NCBI RefSeq assembly: GCF_001428335.1
Contig: NZ_LMSG01000001.1
Location: 248,841-312,840 of the forward strand
Source: Arthrobacter sp. Soil762
Lineage (GTDB): Bacteria; Actinomycetota; Actinomycetes; Actinomycetales; Micrococcaceae
Direction of reading: 5' to 3'
Length of the DNA: 64,000 bases
This document shows, in pieces, positions 53,189 through 63,268 of this stretch (position 1 is the first letter of the stretch; each line of letters begins with the position of its first letter). The position numbers were made by a program, and so were the translations under genes. The notes beneath the pieces are model-generated. The model was not told the DNA's origin and did no database searches. It saw only the letters and a list, made by a program, of their open reading frames with translations.

Positions 53189-53941
53189 CTAGCCGGCGAC
53201 GGCAGGCATGATCGCGGGAACCCAGAACGCCACCAGGCCGGCAAGGCTACCGCCGACCAGCGGCCCTACGACGGGGATCCAGGAGTAGGCCCAGTCACTG
53301 GAGCCCTTGCCCTTGATGGGCAGGATTGCGTGGGCGATGCGGGGCCCGAGGTCACGGGCCGGATTGATGGCATAACCCGTGGGTCCACCCAGGGATACGC
53401 CGATGCCCACCACGAGCAGTGCCACCGCCAGCGGCCCCAGGCCCGAGGGCGTCCCGCCGAACGTCAGGATGACGAAGACCAGGACAAACGTGCCGATGAT
53501 CTCCGTGAGCAGGTTCCAGGGGGTGGAGCGGATGGCCGGACCGGTGGAAAAGGTCGCCAGCTTGTTGGCTTCCACGGGTTCGGCATCGAAGTGCTGCTTG
53601 TATGCGACCCAGCAAAGGACAGCACCCAGGAATGCGCCGAGCATTTCACCGCCAAAGTAGGTGAAAGTTGAGGCCACATCTACCGGGACGCCGGGGGCAT
53701 ACTCCTTGCTCTGCTTGGCGAGTAGGCCCAGCGTGACGGCGGGATTGAGGTGGGCGCCGGATTTGGCGGCAACAAAAACACCCGCGAAGACGGCGATCCC
53801 CCACCCCCAGGTCACCATCAGGAACCCGCCGCTGTTGCCTTTTGTGCCCTTCAGGGCAACGTTGGCCACGACGCCGCAACCCAGCAGGGTGAGCATCGCC
53901 GTTCCGAAGACTTCGGAAAGAAAAACAATTCCAAGAGACAT
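53189..53941 (-). CDS. glpF: Glycerol uptake facilitator (aquaglyceroporin)
   Basis: This 250-residue MIP channel has six helices and two half-helices with NPA motifs: '[11 protein letters not shown]' and '[11 protein letters not shown]'. The Asp right after the second NPA-R and the channel length favour glycerol over water. The M1/M2 starts (53944, 53941) are adjacent. The second has GAGGAG at 6-nt spacing. It lies between glpD (about 90 nt) and glpK. Confidence 0.93.
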   Translation of the reverse strand: MSLGIVFLSEVFGTAMLTLLGCGVVANVALKGTKGNSGGFLMVTWGWGIAVFAGVFVAAKSGAHLNPAVTLGLLAKQSKEYAPGVPVDVASTFTYFGGEMLGAFLGAVLCWVAYKQHFDAEPVEANKLATFSTGPAIRSTPWNLLTEIIGTFVLVFVILTFGGTPSGLGPLAVALLVVGIGVSLGGPTGYAINPARDLGPRIAHAILPIKGKGSSDWAYSWIPVVGPLVGGSLAGLVAFWVPAIMPAVAG

Positions 53942-54035
53942 CATTGACTCCTCTATTTTCTATTGTGCGGTCCTTCGCGGGTTGAAGGACCGTTGAACCG
54001 GAGCGCTTTGACGCCCCGGATGCAGCCTGGCCTGC

Positions 54036-55907
54036 CTAGGCCACCAGGCTGTGGATCTGCACGCCGTGGAAGCGCTCCAGCACCTCCCGTGCACGTTGGA
54101 TCTCGCCAGCCTTCGCTGCCGCGTCCCAGCCGAGCGGTGCGGAAAGCACATCGGCCATCTCGACGAGGAGTTCACCGGTCACCAGCCCCCGGAAGGCAAG
54201 CGACGTGCGCCGGACCAGGACATCGATGAGGTGTCCGATCTGCTCATTCCGGGCCATGAACTCCAGCTCACGGACGCTGAGTTCACGGGTGGAACGGAGC
54301 AGCCTGTCCGGGCCGGCATCAAGATAGCGGATCACGTCGTCAGCCCTCGTACCGTAGCGGGTCAGCAGGACGGCGGAGCGGTCTGCATCCCGGCCGGCAC
54401 CCATATGCGCCTTGATCCATTTCTGGATTCCGGCGTCATCCTCGGGGAAGCCGGCGCCGCCTCCGATGGCGAGTTTCGCCGTCGAGACCTTCCGTTCCAT
54501 CCCCAGCTCGGCGAGTACATCATTTGCCATGTGCTCGGCCAGAGCCCGGAAAGTGGTCCATTTGCCGCCCACCAGGCTGAGTACGACGGCGGTTCCTGCG
54601 CCGGGTGCCCCGGCAGCCGGCGTGCGCCGTTCAATCCGGTAGTCACGCGACACAAACCCCGGTTGCGTGGCGTCGTGGCGTGGCAGCGGGCGGACACCCG
54701 AGAACGTGTAGACGATCTGGTCACGCTGCACGGTGATGTCCGGGAAGACGTGGCCGATCAGGTCAAAGAAGTACTCGATCTCCTCCTCCGTGCACACAGC
54801 GTCCTTCGTCATGTCGGCAAGGACATCAGTGGTTCCCACCAGGACCCGGTCGCCCATGGGATAGATGAGGACGATCCGGCCGTCCGTGTGCTCAAAGAAG
54901 ATCTCCCGGCCTTTGCAGGCCTCGAGCAGGCCCGGGTGGTCCAGAACTATGTGCGATCCCTTCGTGCCGCCCATAAAGGCCGACGCCGCCCCCATGGCTT
55001 CGTTGGTCAGGTCCACCCAGGCGCCGGTGGTGTTAACAATGACGTCCGCGGTGAAATCAAACAGCTCGCCGGTCAGTTCGTCGCGGAGCTGGACCGTGGT
55101 GCCAGACTCTGTTGTGCCGGACTGCGTGGCAACCCCGCCGAGCGAATGGAGTGCAAGGTAGTTGCTCGCCCGTGCTGTTGAGCTTTCCGGCCCGCCGCTG
55201 ACTTGCCCGGCTTTCTCACCGTCCTGGAGCACATCGAGCGTAAGGCGCTCGGGGTTGTGGACCGACGCGTCGAAGTAGGTGGCTGCGTATTTGATGCCGG
55301 GGTGCAGCTGCGGCAGCTCGGCGAGGGCACGCTTGCGTCCGCGGAACTGGTGGCGCGGCACGGAGCCGCCATCCCGGGAGAACGAGTCGTACATGCTCAG
55401 CCCCAGTTTGATCAGGAAGGCGCCGCGCTCCTTGGGCTTGCCCTGCTGTTTGTGCGTGAGGAACCGCAAGGGTGCGGACAGGACGCCGGAAAATGTGCTG
55501 AAGATCGGGATGGTGGTCTGGAGGGGCTTCACATAGTGCGGTGCGATCCGCAGGAGGCGGTTGCGTTCCACCACGGATTCGCGGACGAGGCGGAATTCCC
55601 CGTTTTCCAGGTAACGGATGCCGCCGTGAATCATATGGGAGGACGCGCCGCTGGCACCCTGGCAGTAATCGCCACGCTCCACCAGGGCAACGTCCACTCC
55701 CTGCAGGGCGAGGTCACGGAAAGTTCCCACGCCGTTGATGCCTCCGCCGACGATCAGTACCTTGGCATGCGGACGGTTCCGAAGTCCCTGCACCGATGCC
55801 CGCGGCACGGGGCTGTGGGCGGGCGTGGCTCCGCTGTGGCCGAATGAATCTTTGAGTCCCAACACTGCTCCCTGGGTTATTGGCGTGCCGGCATCCGCCG
55901 GACGCAC
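54036..55907 (-). CDS. glpD: Glycerol-3-phosphate dehydrogenase (FAD, aerobic)
   Basis: This 623-residue flavoprotein oxidises glycerol-3-phosphate to dihydroxyacetone phosphate and passes electrons to the quinone pool. The FAD-binding motif is 'VLIVGGGINGVGTFRDLALQGVDVALVERGDYCQGASGASS'. The DAO fold continues to about residue 450 and a C-terminal DAO_C domain follows. GTG 55907 is used. GTG 55865 (with GGGAG close by) would shorten the non-conserved head by 14 residues. It is the first gene of glpD-glpF-glpK, and its divergent neighbour is the SorC-type regulator. Confidence 0.94.
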   Translation of the reverse strand: MRPADAGTPITQGAVLGLKDSFGHSGATPAHSPVPRASVQGLRNRPHAKVLIVGGGINGVGTFRDLALQGVDVALVERGDYCQGASGASSHMIHGGIRYLENGEFRLVRESVVERNRLLRIAPHYVKPLQTTIPIFSTFSGVLSAPLRFLTHKQQGKPKERGAFLIKLGLSMYDSFSRDGGSVPRHQFRGRKRALAELPQLHPGIKYAATYFDASVHNPERLTLDVLQDGEKAGQVSGGPESSTARASNYLALHSLGGVATQSGTTESGTTVQLRDELTGELFDFTADVIVNTTGAWVDLTNEAMGAASAFMGGTKGSHIVLDHPGLLEACKGREIFFEHTDGRIVLIYPMGDRVLVGTTDVLADMTKDAVCTEEEIEYFFDLIGHVFPDITVQRDQIVYTFSGVRPLPRHDATQPGFVSRDYRIERRTPAAGAPGAGTAVVLSLVGGKWTTFRALAEHMANDVLAELGMERKVSTAKLAIGGGAGFPEDDAGIQKWIKAHMGAGRDADRSAVLLTRYGTRADDVIRYLDAGPDRLLRSTRELSVRELEFMARNEQIGHLIDVLVRRTSLAFRGLVTGELLVEMADVLSAPLGWDAAAKAGEIQRAREVLERFHGVQIHSLVA

Positions 55908-55958
55908 CGTCGTTCTTCAACTATTGTTTGGAGTAATGGAAAATGGAGTCAAGCACTA

Positions 55959-55972
55959 TGCACAAACGTGCA
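55959..55972. promoter_or_regulatory. Candidate operator between glpD and the SorC-type regulator
   Basis: TGCAC-AAAC-GTGCA is a perfect inverted repeat 14 nt before the regulator start. AATGGAGTCA also occurs twice nearby (55942-55951 and 55974-55983). The 80-nt divergent gap must hold the control elements for both directions. Confidence 0.5.
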
Positions 55973-55985
55973 GAATGGAGTCAGA

Positions 55986-56948
55986 ATGACGCCTTCCCGG
56001 CACTCAGATGCGCTGCGGGCTGCACAGATGTATTACCTCCAGGACCTGACCATGGACGCAATCGCCCGGGAATTGCGGACTTCCCGGTCCACTGTTTCCA
56101 GGCTTCTCTCGGCCGCCAGGGACACGGGCCTGGTCCAGATCCAGATCCGCAACCCCATGGATACCGGCCCCGAACTCGAAAGCATGATCCGGCGCGAGTA
56201 CAACGTGGACGTGCATGTTGTTCCGGTGCTGGAGTCGTTGAACGAGGCGGAAACCCTGGACCGTGTGGCCATTCAGGCAGCACGCACCATCGGCCCACTC
56301 GTGGACTCCAATGCGATCATTGGCGTCGCATGGGGATCAACGCTCAGTGCCGTCAGCAGGCACCTCACCCGCAAGATCACGCACGACACCGTGGTGGTCC
56401 AGTTAAACGGCGCCGGCAATATGCACACCACCGGTATCACGTACGCGAGTGACATCATGCGCCGCTTCGGAAGTGCCTACGGCGCACGCGTGGAGCAGTT
56501 CCCTGTTCCCGCGTTTTTTGACCATGCGGCCACCAAAACCGCCATGTGGAATGAGCGCAGCGTGCAGCGCATCCTGGACCTGCAGGCCCGGATGAGCATC
56601 GCGATCTTCGGCGTTGGATCCGTGCATGCCGATTACCCGAGCCACGTCTACGCGGGTGGATACCTGGACGAGAGCGATCTGCAGATGCTGGCCCATTCAG
56701 ATGTGGTGGGTGACGTTGCCACGGTCTTTTTCCGGCGTGACGGATCCTCTGACGGCATCGTCCTGAACGAACGCTCCACGGGTCCGGCGCTCGCCCAGCT
56801 GCGTCAGGTCCGGCGGCGGATCTGCGTGATTTCCGGGGCATCCAAGATCAACGGCCTGCGGGGCGCCCTCTCCGCTGGCCTTGCCACCGACCTGATCGTG
56901 GATGAAGCCACCGCGCGCCGCCTGGTGGGCTTTGGCGGTGTCGCCTGA
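55986..56948 (+). CDS. SorC/DeoR-type sugar-binding transcriptional regulator
   Basis: This 320-residue regulator has an N-terminal helix-turn-helix ('TMDAIARELRTSRSTVSRLLSAARDTGLV', about 22-50). A SorC sugar-binding domain follows ('IIGVAWGSTLSAVSRHL', 'VVVQLNGAGN', 'IFGVGSV', 'ICVISGASKINGLRGALSAGLATDLIVDEATARRL'). ATG 55986 has GGAG 5 nt upstream. An earlier in-frame ATG at 55968 would lie on the palindrome. It is divergent from the glp operon, so it probably controls glycerol use in response to a phosphorylated three-carbon effector. This is inferred from position only. Confidence 0.87.
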   Translation: MTPSRHSDALRAAQMYYLQDLTMDAIARELRTSRSTVSRLLSAARDTGLVQIQIRNPMDTGPELESMIRREYNVDVHVVPVLESLNEAETLDRVAIQAARTIGPLVDSNAIIGVAWGSTLSAVSRHLTRKITHDTVVVQLNGAGNMHTTGITYASDIMRRFGSAYGARVEQFPVPAFFDHAATKTAMWNERSVQRILDLQARMSIAIFGVGSVHADYPSHVYAGGYLDESDLQMLAHSDVVGDVATVFFRRDGSSDGIVLNERSTGPALAQLRQVRRRICVISGASKINGLRGALSAGLATDLIVDEATARRLVGFGGVA

Positions 56949-56970
56949 CCCAATGGGTAAAGTCAATGCT

Positions 56971-57840
56971 ATGAAAACCTCACCCCGGCTCAGCCTCAAC
57001 AACGGCGTGCTGATCGACCAGTTGGGATTCGGGCTGTACAAAGTTCCGGCAGCGGAAGCATCCGGCCTGGTGGCCACAGCCCTCGGCACCGGATACCGCC
57101 ACTTTGACACGGCAGCGATGTACGGAAACGAAACCGGCGTGGCGCGGGGGCTCGGCCCCGCCATGGATTCCGAAGGCAGAAGCGGCGGCTCCGGGGAATC
57201 CTCGCCCGGCCTGCGGCGCGAGGACGTCTTCATCACCACGAAGGTCTGGAACGATGACCAGGGCTACGACTCAACCCTCCGTGCCTTCGATACCTCCATG
57301 GTCAACCTCGGCCTGGACTATGTGGATATGTACCTGATCCACTGGCCCTGCGCCAAGCGGGAGCTGTTCACCGACACCTACCGCGCCCTCGAAACGCTGT
57401 ATCGCGAAGGCAAAGTCCGGGCCATCGGTGTCTGCAACTTCCAACCCGCGCATCTTGACCGCCTGCTCGATAGCGCCGAAGTGGTGCCCGCCGTGAACCA
57501 GATTGAACTGCACCCCTGGCTCCAGCAGGCGGAGCTCAGGGACAAGCACCACGCCCTGGGCATCCGGACGGAAGCCTGGAGTCCCCTGGGACGCGGACAC
57601 GTTCTGTCGGATCCGGTGGTCCTCGCCCTGGCCGCCGAACACGGCAGGACAGCAGCCCAGGTCATTCTTCGGTGGCACATCCAGCTGGGGAACATCGCCA
57701 TTCCGAAGGCAAGCTCCGAATCCCGGATCCGGGAAAACCTGGACGTCTTCGGCTTTGAACTTTCAGACCGCGACATGGCAGCCCTTGCCGAGCTTGACCG
57801 CGGTCAGCGCACCGGGTCCCACCCCGACAACGTCAACTAG
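56971..57840 (+). CDS. Aldo/keto reductase
   Basis: This 289-residue NADPH-dependent AKR has the catalytic tetrad in place: Asp and Tyr in 'FDTAAMYGNE', Lys in 'FITTKVWND', His in 'LIHWPC'. The C-terminal cofactor loop 'IPKASSESRIRENLDVFGFELSDRDMAAL' is present. Substrates of this group are small aldehydes or keto-sugars, and the specific one is unknown. ATG 56971 is used (ATG 56953 also possible, 4 nt after the regulator stop). It is close behind the SorC-type regulator and may be co-transcribed. Confidence 0.9.
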   Translation: MKTSPRLSLNNGVLIDQLGFGLYKVPAAEASGLVATALGTGYRHFDTAAMYGNETGVARGLGPAMDSEGRSGGSGESSPGLRREDVFITTKVWNDDQGYDSTLRAFDTSMVNLGLDYVDMYLIHWPCAKRELFTDTYRALETLYREGKVRAIGVCNFQPAHLDRLLDSAEVVPAVNQIELHPWLQQAELRDKHHALGIRTEAWSPLGRGHVLSDPVVLALAAEHGRTAAQVILRWHIQLGNIAIPKASSESRIRENLDVFGFELSDRDMAALAELDRGQRTGSHPDNVN

Positions 57841-57851
57841 GACCGAGGGTC

Positions 57852-58781
57852 ATGAAAACCGCCGATCAACAGCCATCCCCTGCGCCCTCCTTCTTCAGCG
57901 CCGGGCTGGCCGCCCGCACCCGGGCCGCCGACATCGTGATTAACGGCAGCACCGTGGCGTACTGGACTTACGAACCGATCCAGGCCACACCGGACACCCG
58001 CACCATTCTGGTCATCCATGGTTTCCGCGGCGATCACCACGGCCTGCTCCGGGTTGCAGACCTGTTGCCGGAAATGCGCATCATCATGCCGGACCTGCCG
58101 GGGTTCGGCAACTCCGCCGCGTTTGTGTCCGGGAGACATTCGGTGGAGCAGTACGGCACCTTTGTCACCGACTTTATGGCGGCGCTCGGCCTCGGCCCGG
58201 ACACCGTGCTGCTGGGGCACTCCTTCGGCTCGATCGTCGCCGCCCATTTTGTCGCCACCCACCCGGGTACCGTCACACCGCTGATCCTGATCAACCCCAT
58301 CGCCGCGCCTGCCCTGGAAGGCCCCAAGGGCATCATGACCAAGCTGGCCGTCCTCTACTACCGGCTGGCGGCCCGGCTCCCCCGCCCGCTGGGACTGGCA
58401 CTGCTGCGCAGTCCGCTGATTGTCAGGGTCATGAGCGAGGCCATGGCCAAGACGTCCGACAAAGAGCTGCGCCGCTTCGTCCACGGCCAGCACCATGCCT
58501 ACTTCAGCGCGTTCGCGGACCGGGAAAGCCTCCTCGAATCGTTCACGGCGTCGGTCAGCGGCCATGTGGCCGAGGTTGCCGGGAAGCTGAACCTGCCGGT
58601 GCTCCTGGTCGCCGGCGAAAACGACGAGATTGCCACCCTCCCGGACCAGCAACGTCTCGCCGCGCTCCTCCCCGACGGCGTCCTCAAAGTCATTCCCGGC
58701 GTCGGCCACCTGATCCACTACGAAACGCCCGGCCCCGCCGCCGGCTTCATCCGCAGCTTCCTTAAGGACCACGCCGCGTGA
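57852..58781 (+). CDS. Alpha/beta hydrolase
   Basis: This 309-residue hydrolase has 'ILVIHGFRGDHHGLL' (oxyanion region), the nucleophile elbow 'LLGHSFGSIVAAHF', an Asp segment 'LLVAGENDEI' and a late His in 'IPGVGHLIHYE'. That is a complete Ser-Asp-His triad. Cytoplasmic, substrate unknown. It starts 12 nt after the reductase and overlaps the glycosyltransferase by 4 nt (GTGA), so the three genes are coupled. Confidence 0.86.
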   Translation: MKTADQQPSPAPSFFSAGLAARTRAADIVINGSTVAYWTYEPIQATPDTRTILVIHGFRGDHHGLLRVADLLPEMRIIMPDLPGFGNSAAFVSGRHSVEQYGTFVTDFMAALGLGPDTVLLGHSFGSIVAAHFVATHPGTVTPLILINPIAAPALEGPKGIMTKLAVLYYRLAARLPRPLGLALLRSPLIVRVMSEAMAKTSDKELRRFVHGQHHAYFSAFADRESLLESFTASVSGHVAEVAGKLNLPVLLVAGENDEIATLPDQQRLAALLPDGVLKVIPGVGHLIHYETPGPAAGFIRSFLKDHAA

Positions 58782-59854
58782 AGATTGTTATCGATGCACG
58801 ATTCACCCGGACCGATCATCACGACGGCATCAGCCGTTACGGAGCCAGCCTCATCGCCGCCACGGCAAAGGTGGCCGACGTTTCCATGCTTATCAGCGAC
58901 ACGCGCCAACTGGCGCTGCTCCCGGATGTTCCGTACACGTTGATAAACAGTCCGCTGTCCCCGCTGGAGCTGTTCGTGGCCCGCAGGATCAACCCGCTGG
59001 GGGCAGACGTTGTGGTGTGCCCCATGCAGACCATGGGCAGCTGGCGGCGCAAGTACGGCCTGGTCCTGACCCTGCACGACCTCATTTACTACGAGCACCC
59101 TGCGCCCCCGGGATTCCTGCCGGCACCCGTCCGCGTGCTCTGGCGGCTCTACCACAAGGCGTTCTGGCCGCAGCGCGTCCTCCTCAACCGGGCGGACACC
59201 GTGGCCACCATCAGCCGGACCACGGAAGCGCTGATGGCCAAGTACCGGCTCACCAAAAGGCCCGTGCGGATCATCAGCAACGCCCCGCAGCCCGCCCAGG
59301 AACCGCGCGACCCTGCCGCCGGAGCGGACCATTCGCTGGTGTACATGGGCTCGTTTATGCCCTACAAGAACGTTGAAACAATGGTGGCCGGCATGTCCGA
59401 GCTGCCAGATTTCACCCTGCACCTGCTGAGCAGGATCACCGCCGAGCGCCGGGCCGAGCTGGAGATCATGGTGCCGCAGGGTGCCACCGTGGTCTTCCAC
59501 AACGGTGTCACCGATGACGAATATGCCGTCCTGCTCATGCGGGCCACCGCACTGGTGAGCCTCTCCCGCGCCGAAGGCTACGGTCTTCCGCTGGTGGAGG
59601 CCATGGCCCTCGGCACGCCGGTCATCGCCAGCGACATCCCGATATTCCGCGAGGTGGGCGGCGACGCGGCAACCTACGTTGATCCCGCATCCCCGGCAGA
59701 GTTCGCCGCTGCCGTGCAGAAACTGCGGGACGACGCCCACTGGCAACAGGTGTCCCGCCGTTCCGTGGCACGTGCGCAGGAGTTCAGCTGGGACGAATCC
59801 GCGCAGCAGCTGGTGGACGTGGCCCACGACATCATGGCGCGGCGCAGCCGCTGA
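58778..59854 (+). CDS. Glycosyltransferase, GT4-type
   Basis: This 358-residue GT-B fold glycosyltransferase shows the N-terminal 'DARFTRTDHHDGISRYGASLI' and the C-terminal donor site 'SLSRAEGYGLPLVEAMALGTPVIASDIPIFREVGGDAATYVDP' with the E-x7-E pattern. Retaining GT4 enzymes use nucleotide-sugars; acceptor and product are unknown. The GTG start overlaps the hydrolase stop. It is convergent with priA, with a 22-nt gap and no hairpin. Confidence 0.88.
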   Translation: MKIVIDARFTRTDHHDGISRYGASLIAATAKVADVSMLISDTRQLALLPDVPYTLINSPLSPLELFVARRINPLGADVVVCPMQTMGSWRRKYGLVLTLHDLIYYEHPAPPGFLPAPVRVLWRLYHKAFWPQRVLLNRADTVATISRTTEALMAKYRLTKRPVRIISNAPQPAQEPRDPAAGADHSLVYMGSFMPYKNVETMVAGMSELPDFTLHLLSRITAERRAELEIMVPQGATVVFHNGVTDDEYAVLLMRATALVSLSRAEGYGLPLVEAMALGTPVIASDIPIFREVGGDAATYVDPASPAEFAAAVQKLRDDAHWQQVSRRSVARAQEFSWDESAQQLVDVAHDIMARRSR

Positions 59855-59876
59855 CTGATGCCTCCAAAGGAAGCCG

Positions 59877-62021
59877 TTAGAGGACGTCCACGCCGTCCAG
59901 CCTGACCTGGACCGGTTCCGTGGTCCTCTTGGCGGCGGCCGCAGCCTTTGTTGCACGTAACACCCGGGCGACCGTGGCCGCCTGCCCGTACGCGAAGAAC
60001 AGCAGGGCCCGCGCATCCTCCCCGGCCCCCTGGGCTCCCCCGGCGGCCGCTGGACCGGTGAGGACCAGCGGCGCCGGTCCTGCGGTCCGCAGCGTCACGC
60101 CGGCGGCGGCCAGCTCCTTCTCAACGGTCCCGGAAAAATGTACGACGGCGGCCCGGGGGCCGGTGACCGAGGCAATCCTCACCGCCGGCGGCAGCTGGAG
60201 TTCCATCCGGAGTTCCAGCTCGCGCCTGGCGTACCCGGCCGGGTCCCACCGCAGCAACGCGCCAACAGCAACACTTTCCGTCGCGGTGATGACCACCAGT
60301 CCGCCGTCGGACGCCGGGCGCACCAAAGCCGCGGCGTTGAACCAGCGGCGCACCGTGTCTTCCCCGGCGCGGAGGTTCTCCCGGCGGAGCAGGGAGTCAC
60401 CGTCGAGGAGCAGCGCCGCAGCATAACCACCTTCCGCCACGGGCTCGGCCCCGACGGTGGCCACCACCAAGGTCTTGGCGCTGCCAACGCCGGCCTTGAT
60501 GTTGCCGCCCGAGGACGTAATGACGGTTTTTCCGGGAAATGCCCTGCCCAGCTCTTCGGCTGTGCGCAGGACGCCGGTGGCGCCCTTACGGAGCTTGTGC
60601 CCCGCGCAATGGGCACACTGCCACTCCGGCGCCGGCGTGGAACACCAGCGGCACTGCGGGACCGCAGAGCTGCCGGTGGCTCCGGCCAGGGCAAGGGGAC
60701 CTTGGCAGGCCTGGCAGCGGGCGGGTTCGCGGCACGTCTCACAGACGAGCGACGGCGCATAGCCGGCGCGGGCCACCTGCACCAGGACGGGCCCACGTTC
60801 CAGCCCGTCCTTGGCAGCCCGCCACGCGGCACCGGGAAGCCGCGCAACCAGGGCCAGGGGGTCGCGTTCCTGTTCGAAGCTGTCCGCCGTGTTCAGTACC
60901 CGGGGCACGGTCCGTCGTGCGAACGCCCGATCGGCCTCAACGGGCATGGCCCAGCCGGCCTCCACCAGCCGCTGGAGTTCCGTGCTCCTGGAATGACCGG
61001 CCATGAGGCAAGCTGTCCCTTCCTGGTCCGCGCGCAGCAGCAGCACGTCGCGGGCATGGGCATACGGGGCACGCTGTTCGATGTGGAGGTCATCGCCGTC
61101 GTCCCAGCAGGCAACAAGGCCCAGATCCCGGACCGGGGCAAACGCTGCCGAGCGCGTGCCGATGGCTACGCGCGCGGACCCGGCAAGGAGGCGCAGGAAG
61201 TTCCGGTAGCGGGGAGTGGGGCCGTCGTCGGATGTCAGGCGGGCGATATCGTCGGCGGGCAGCACCGCCAGGAGCGCCTTTTCCAACTGGTCCAGGTCCC
61301 GGTAGTCCGGCACCACCACCACGGCGCCGCGGCCGGAGGCACGGACTGCTGCCACGGCCGTTGCCATCAGGTGCGGCCAAGCTGCCGGGCCGAATCCCTG
61401 GAGCGGGTTGAAGACCGCCCGTGGAGATCCGCCGCCCCTCAGGTGGCGGACAAATGCCGGGCCGTTGCGGTACCCGGTCCAGTCTGCTCCAGTCCCGGCG
61501 GGGACGTCCGGGCCGGTCAAGGCCCCGGCGTCGGCGTGCGGATCCGGTGACGCAGGCTCTGCTCCCGGCAACGAGAGGAAGTCCTTCTCGAGCCTCGCCA
61601 TCCGCGGAGGCACCGCGACGCGAAGGACGTCACTGACCGTGCCCGCATACCGGGCCGCGACGGCGGACACCAGATCCCGGACAGCCGGCGTCAGAACGAC
61701 GACCGGAGAGACCACTTTCTGCAGCGGTACCAGGGTGTGGCCGGCGTCGGATTCTTCAGTCCGTTCAATGATGAACCCGGACAGGTCCTGGCCGTTGAAA
61801 CTGACCTTGACCCGGACGCCGGCCTGTGCGGCCGTGTCCAGTTCGGCCGGCACGCTGTAGTCGAAAGGCCGGTCCAGATGCGGCAGCGGCGTCTCCACGA
61901 GGACCCTGGCCACCGGAAGGTTCGCGGCCAGCGGGGGCCCGGACGGCCTGGCCTTCGCCGGGAAGCCCTGCAGCAGCGACAACTGGACGGCGCCGGGAGG
62001 GACAGACTCATCAGAGGCCAT
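59877..62021 (-). CDS. priA: PriA-like primosomal protein N' without helicase motifs
   Basis: This 714-residue protein is recognised by the N-terminal PriA 3'-DNA-binding domain ('RVLVETPLPHLDRPFDYSVPAEL', 'GVRVKVSFNGQDLSGFI'). A cysteine-rich zinc region is also present ('CETCREPARCQACQG...CRWCSTPAPEWQCAHCAG'). The Walker A and DEEH helicase motifs are gone: the P-loop place reads 'GPAAWPHLMATAVAAV', and the DEEH place 'LVACWDDGDDLHIEQ'. Degenerate PriA is a known actinobacterial trait, so it may act as a structural replication-restart loader. It lies 11 nt after metK, in the common coaBC-metK-priA order. Confidence 0.88.
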   Translation of the reverse strand: MASDESVPPGAVQLSLLQGFPAKARPSGPPLAANLPVARVLVETPLPHLDRPFDYSVPAELDTAAQAGVRVKVSFNGQDLSGFIIERTEESDAGHTLVPLQKVVSPVVVLTPAVRDLVSAVAARYAGTVSDVLRVAVPPRMARLEKDFLSLPGAEPASPDPHADAGALTGPDVPAGTGADWTGYRNGPAFVRHLRGGGSPRAVFNPLQGFGPAAWPHLMATAVAAVRASGRGAVVVVPDYRDLDQLEKALLAVLPADDIARLTSDDGPTPRYRNFLRLLAGSARVAIGTRSAAFAPVRDLGLVACWDDGDDLHIEQRAPYAHARDVLLLRADQEGTACLMAGHSRSTELQRLVEAGWAMPVEADRAFARRTVPRVLNTADSFEQERDPLALVARLPGAAWRAAKDGLERGPVLVQVARAGYAPSLVCETCREPARCQACQGPLALAGATGSSAVPQCRWCSTPAPEWQCAHCAGHKLRKGATGVLRTAEELGRAFPGKTVITSSGGNIKAGVGSAKTLVVATVGAEPVAEGGYAAALLLDGDSLLRRENLRAGEDTVRRWFNAAALVRPASDGGLVVITATESVAVGALLRWDPAGYARRELELRMELQLPPAVRIASVTGPRAAVVHFSGTVEKELAAAGVTLRTAGPAPLVLTGPAAAGGAQGAGEDARALLFFAYGQAATVARVLRATKAAAAAKRTTEPVQVRLDGVDVL

Positions 62022-62032
62022 GGCGGACTGGC

Positions 62033-63268
62033 CTACGCGTTGAAGAAGGCCTTCAGGTCCTCCACGCGGTCCAGGCGCTCCCAGGTGAAGTCGGGATCGT
62101 CACGGCCGAAGTGTCCGTGCGCGGCGGTCTTCGCGTAGATGGGACGCTTGAGGTCCAGGGCATCGATGATGGCACGCGGGCGGAGGTCGAAGATCTCTGC
62201 GATGGCGGCGCTGATCCTGGCCGGGTCCACCGTCTCGGTGCCGAAGGTCTCGACGTACGTGCCCACGGGACGGGCCTGGCCGATGGCGTAGGCAATCTGG
62301 ATCTCGGCGCGCTTTGCCAGTCCGGCCGCCACGACGTTCTTGGCAACCCAGCGCATGGCGTAGGCAGCGGAACGGTCCACCTTGGAGGGGTCCTTGCCCG
62401 AGAAGGCGCCGCCGCCGTGCCGGGCCATGCCGCCGTAGGTGTCCACAATGATCTTGCGTCCGGTCAGGCCGGCGTCACCGACGGGCCCGCCGATGACAAA
62501 CTCACCGGCCGGGTTCAAGATGTTGGCAGCCCGGGAAATGTCCAGGTTGGCTGCAGCCAAGACGGGCCGAATGACAAAGGCGGCGAGGTCCGCGCGCAGC
62601 CGGTCCAGGCTGGTGCCTGCGGCGTGCTGGCTGGAGATGACGACGGTTTCGACGGAAACCGGGACGTCCTTGTCGTAGCCGATGGTGACCTGGGTCTTGC
62701 CGTCGGGGCGGAGGTAGGACAGTTCTCCGGACTTGCGTACCTCGGTGAGGCGTTCGGACAGGCGGTGCGCGATCCAGATCGGCACCGGCATGTAGGACGG
62801 GGTTTCGTCGCTCGCGTACCCGAACATCAGGCCCTGGTCGCCGGCGCCCTGGAGGTCGTAGTCGTCCTCCTGGCGGCCTTCGCGGGCTTCGAGGGAGTTG
62901 AAGACACCCCCGGCGATGTCGTTGGACTGCTGTCCGATGGAGACGGACACACCGCAGCGGGCACCGTCAAAGCCGTTGGCCGAGGAGTCGTAGCCGATGC
63001 CGAGGATGGTTTCGCGGACGATCTGCGGGATTTCGACGTAGGCGTCGGTAGTGACTTCACCGGCAACGTGGACCAGGCCGGTGGTGGCCATGGTCTCCAC
63101 GGCAACGCGGGACTCGGGGTCCGCGGCGAGCAGTGCATCCAGGATGGCGTCACTGATCTGGTCGCAGATTTTGTCCGGGTGGCCTTCAGTGACCGACTCG
63201 GACGTGAAGAGTCGGAGGGCGGAGGGCGTGGCCCCGTGGGTGTGGGGAATGTGCAGCGGTAAAGTCAC
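62033..63268 (-). CDS. metK: S-adenosylmethionine synthetase
   Basis: This 411-residue enzyme makes AdoMet from methionine and ATP. Family marks are '[24 protein letters not shown]' at the N-terminus, '[12 protein letters not shown]' in the middle, and the glycine-rich '[22 protein letters not shown]'. GTG start, with an alternative a few codons in. No SAM riboswitch is seen in the 78 nt between it and coaBC. It is upstream of priA. Confidence 0.96.
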   Translation of the reverse strand: MTLPLHIPHTHGATPSALRLFTSESVTEGHPDKICDQISDAILDALLAADPESRVAVETMATTGLVHVAGEVTTDAYVEIPQIVRETILGIGYDSSANGFDGARCGVSVSIGQQSNDIAGGVFNSLEAREGRQEDDYDLQGAGDQGLMFGYASDETPSYMPVPIWIAHRLSERLTEVRKSGELSYLRPDGKTQVTIGYDKDVPVSVETVVISSQHAAGTSLDRLRADLAAFVIRPVLAAANLDISRAANILNPAGEFVIGGPVGDAGLTGRKIIVDTYGGMARHGGGAFSGKDPSKVDRSAAYAMRWVAKNVVAAGLAKRAEIQIAYAIGQARPVGTYVETFGTETVDPARISAAIAEIFDLRPRAIIDALDLKRPIYAKTAAHGHFGRDDPDFTWERLDRVEDLKAFFNA

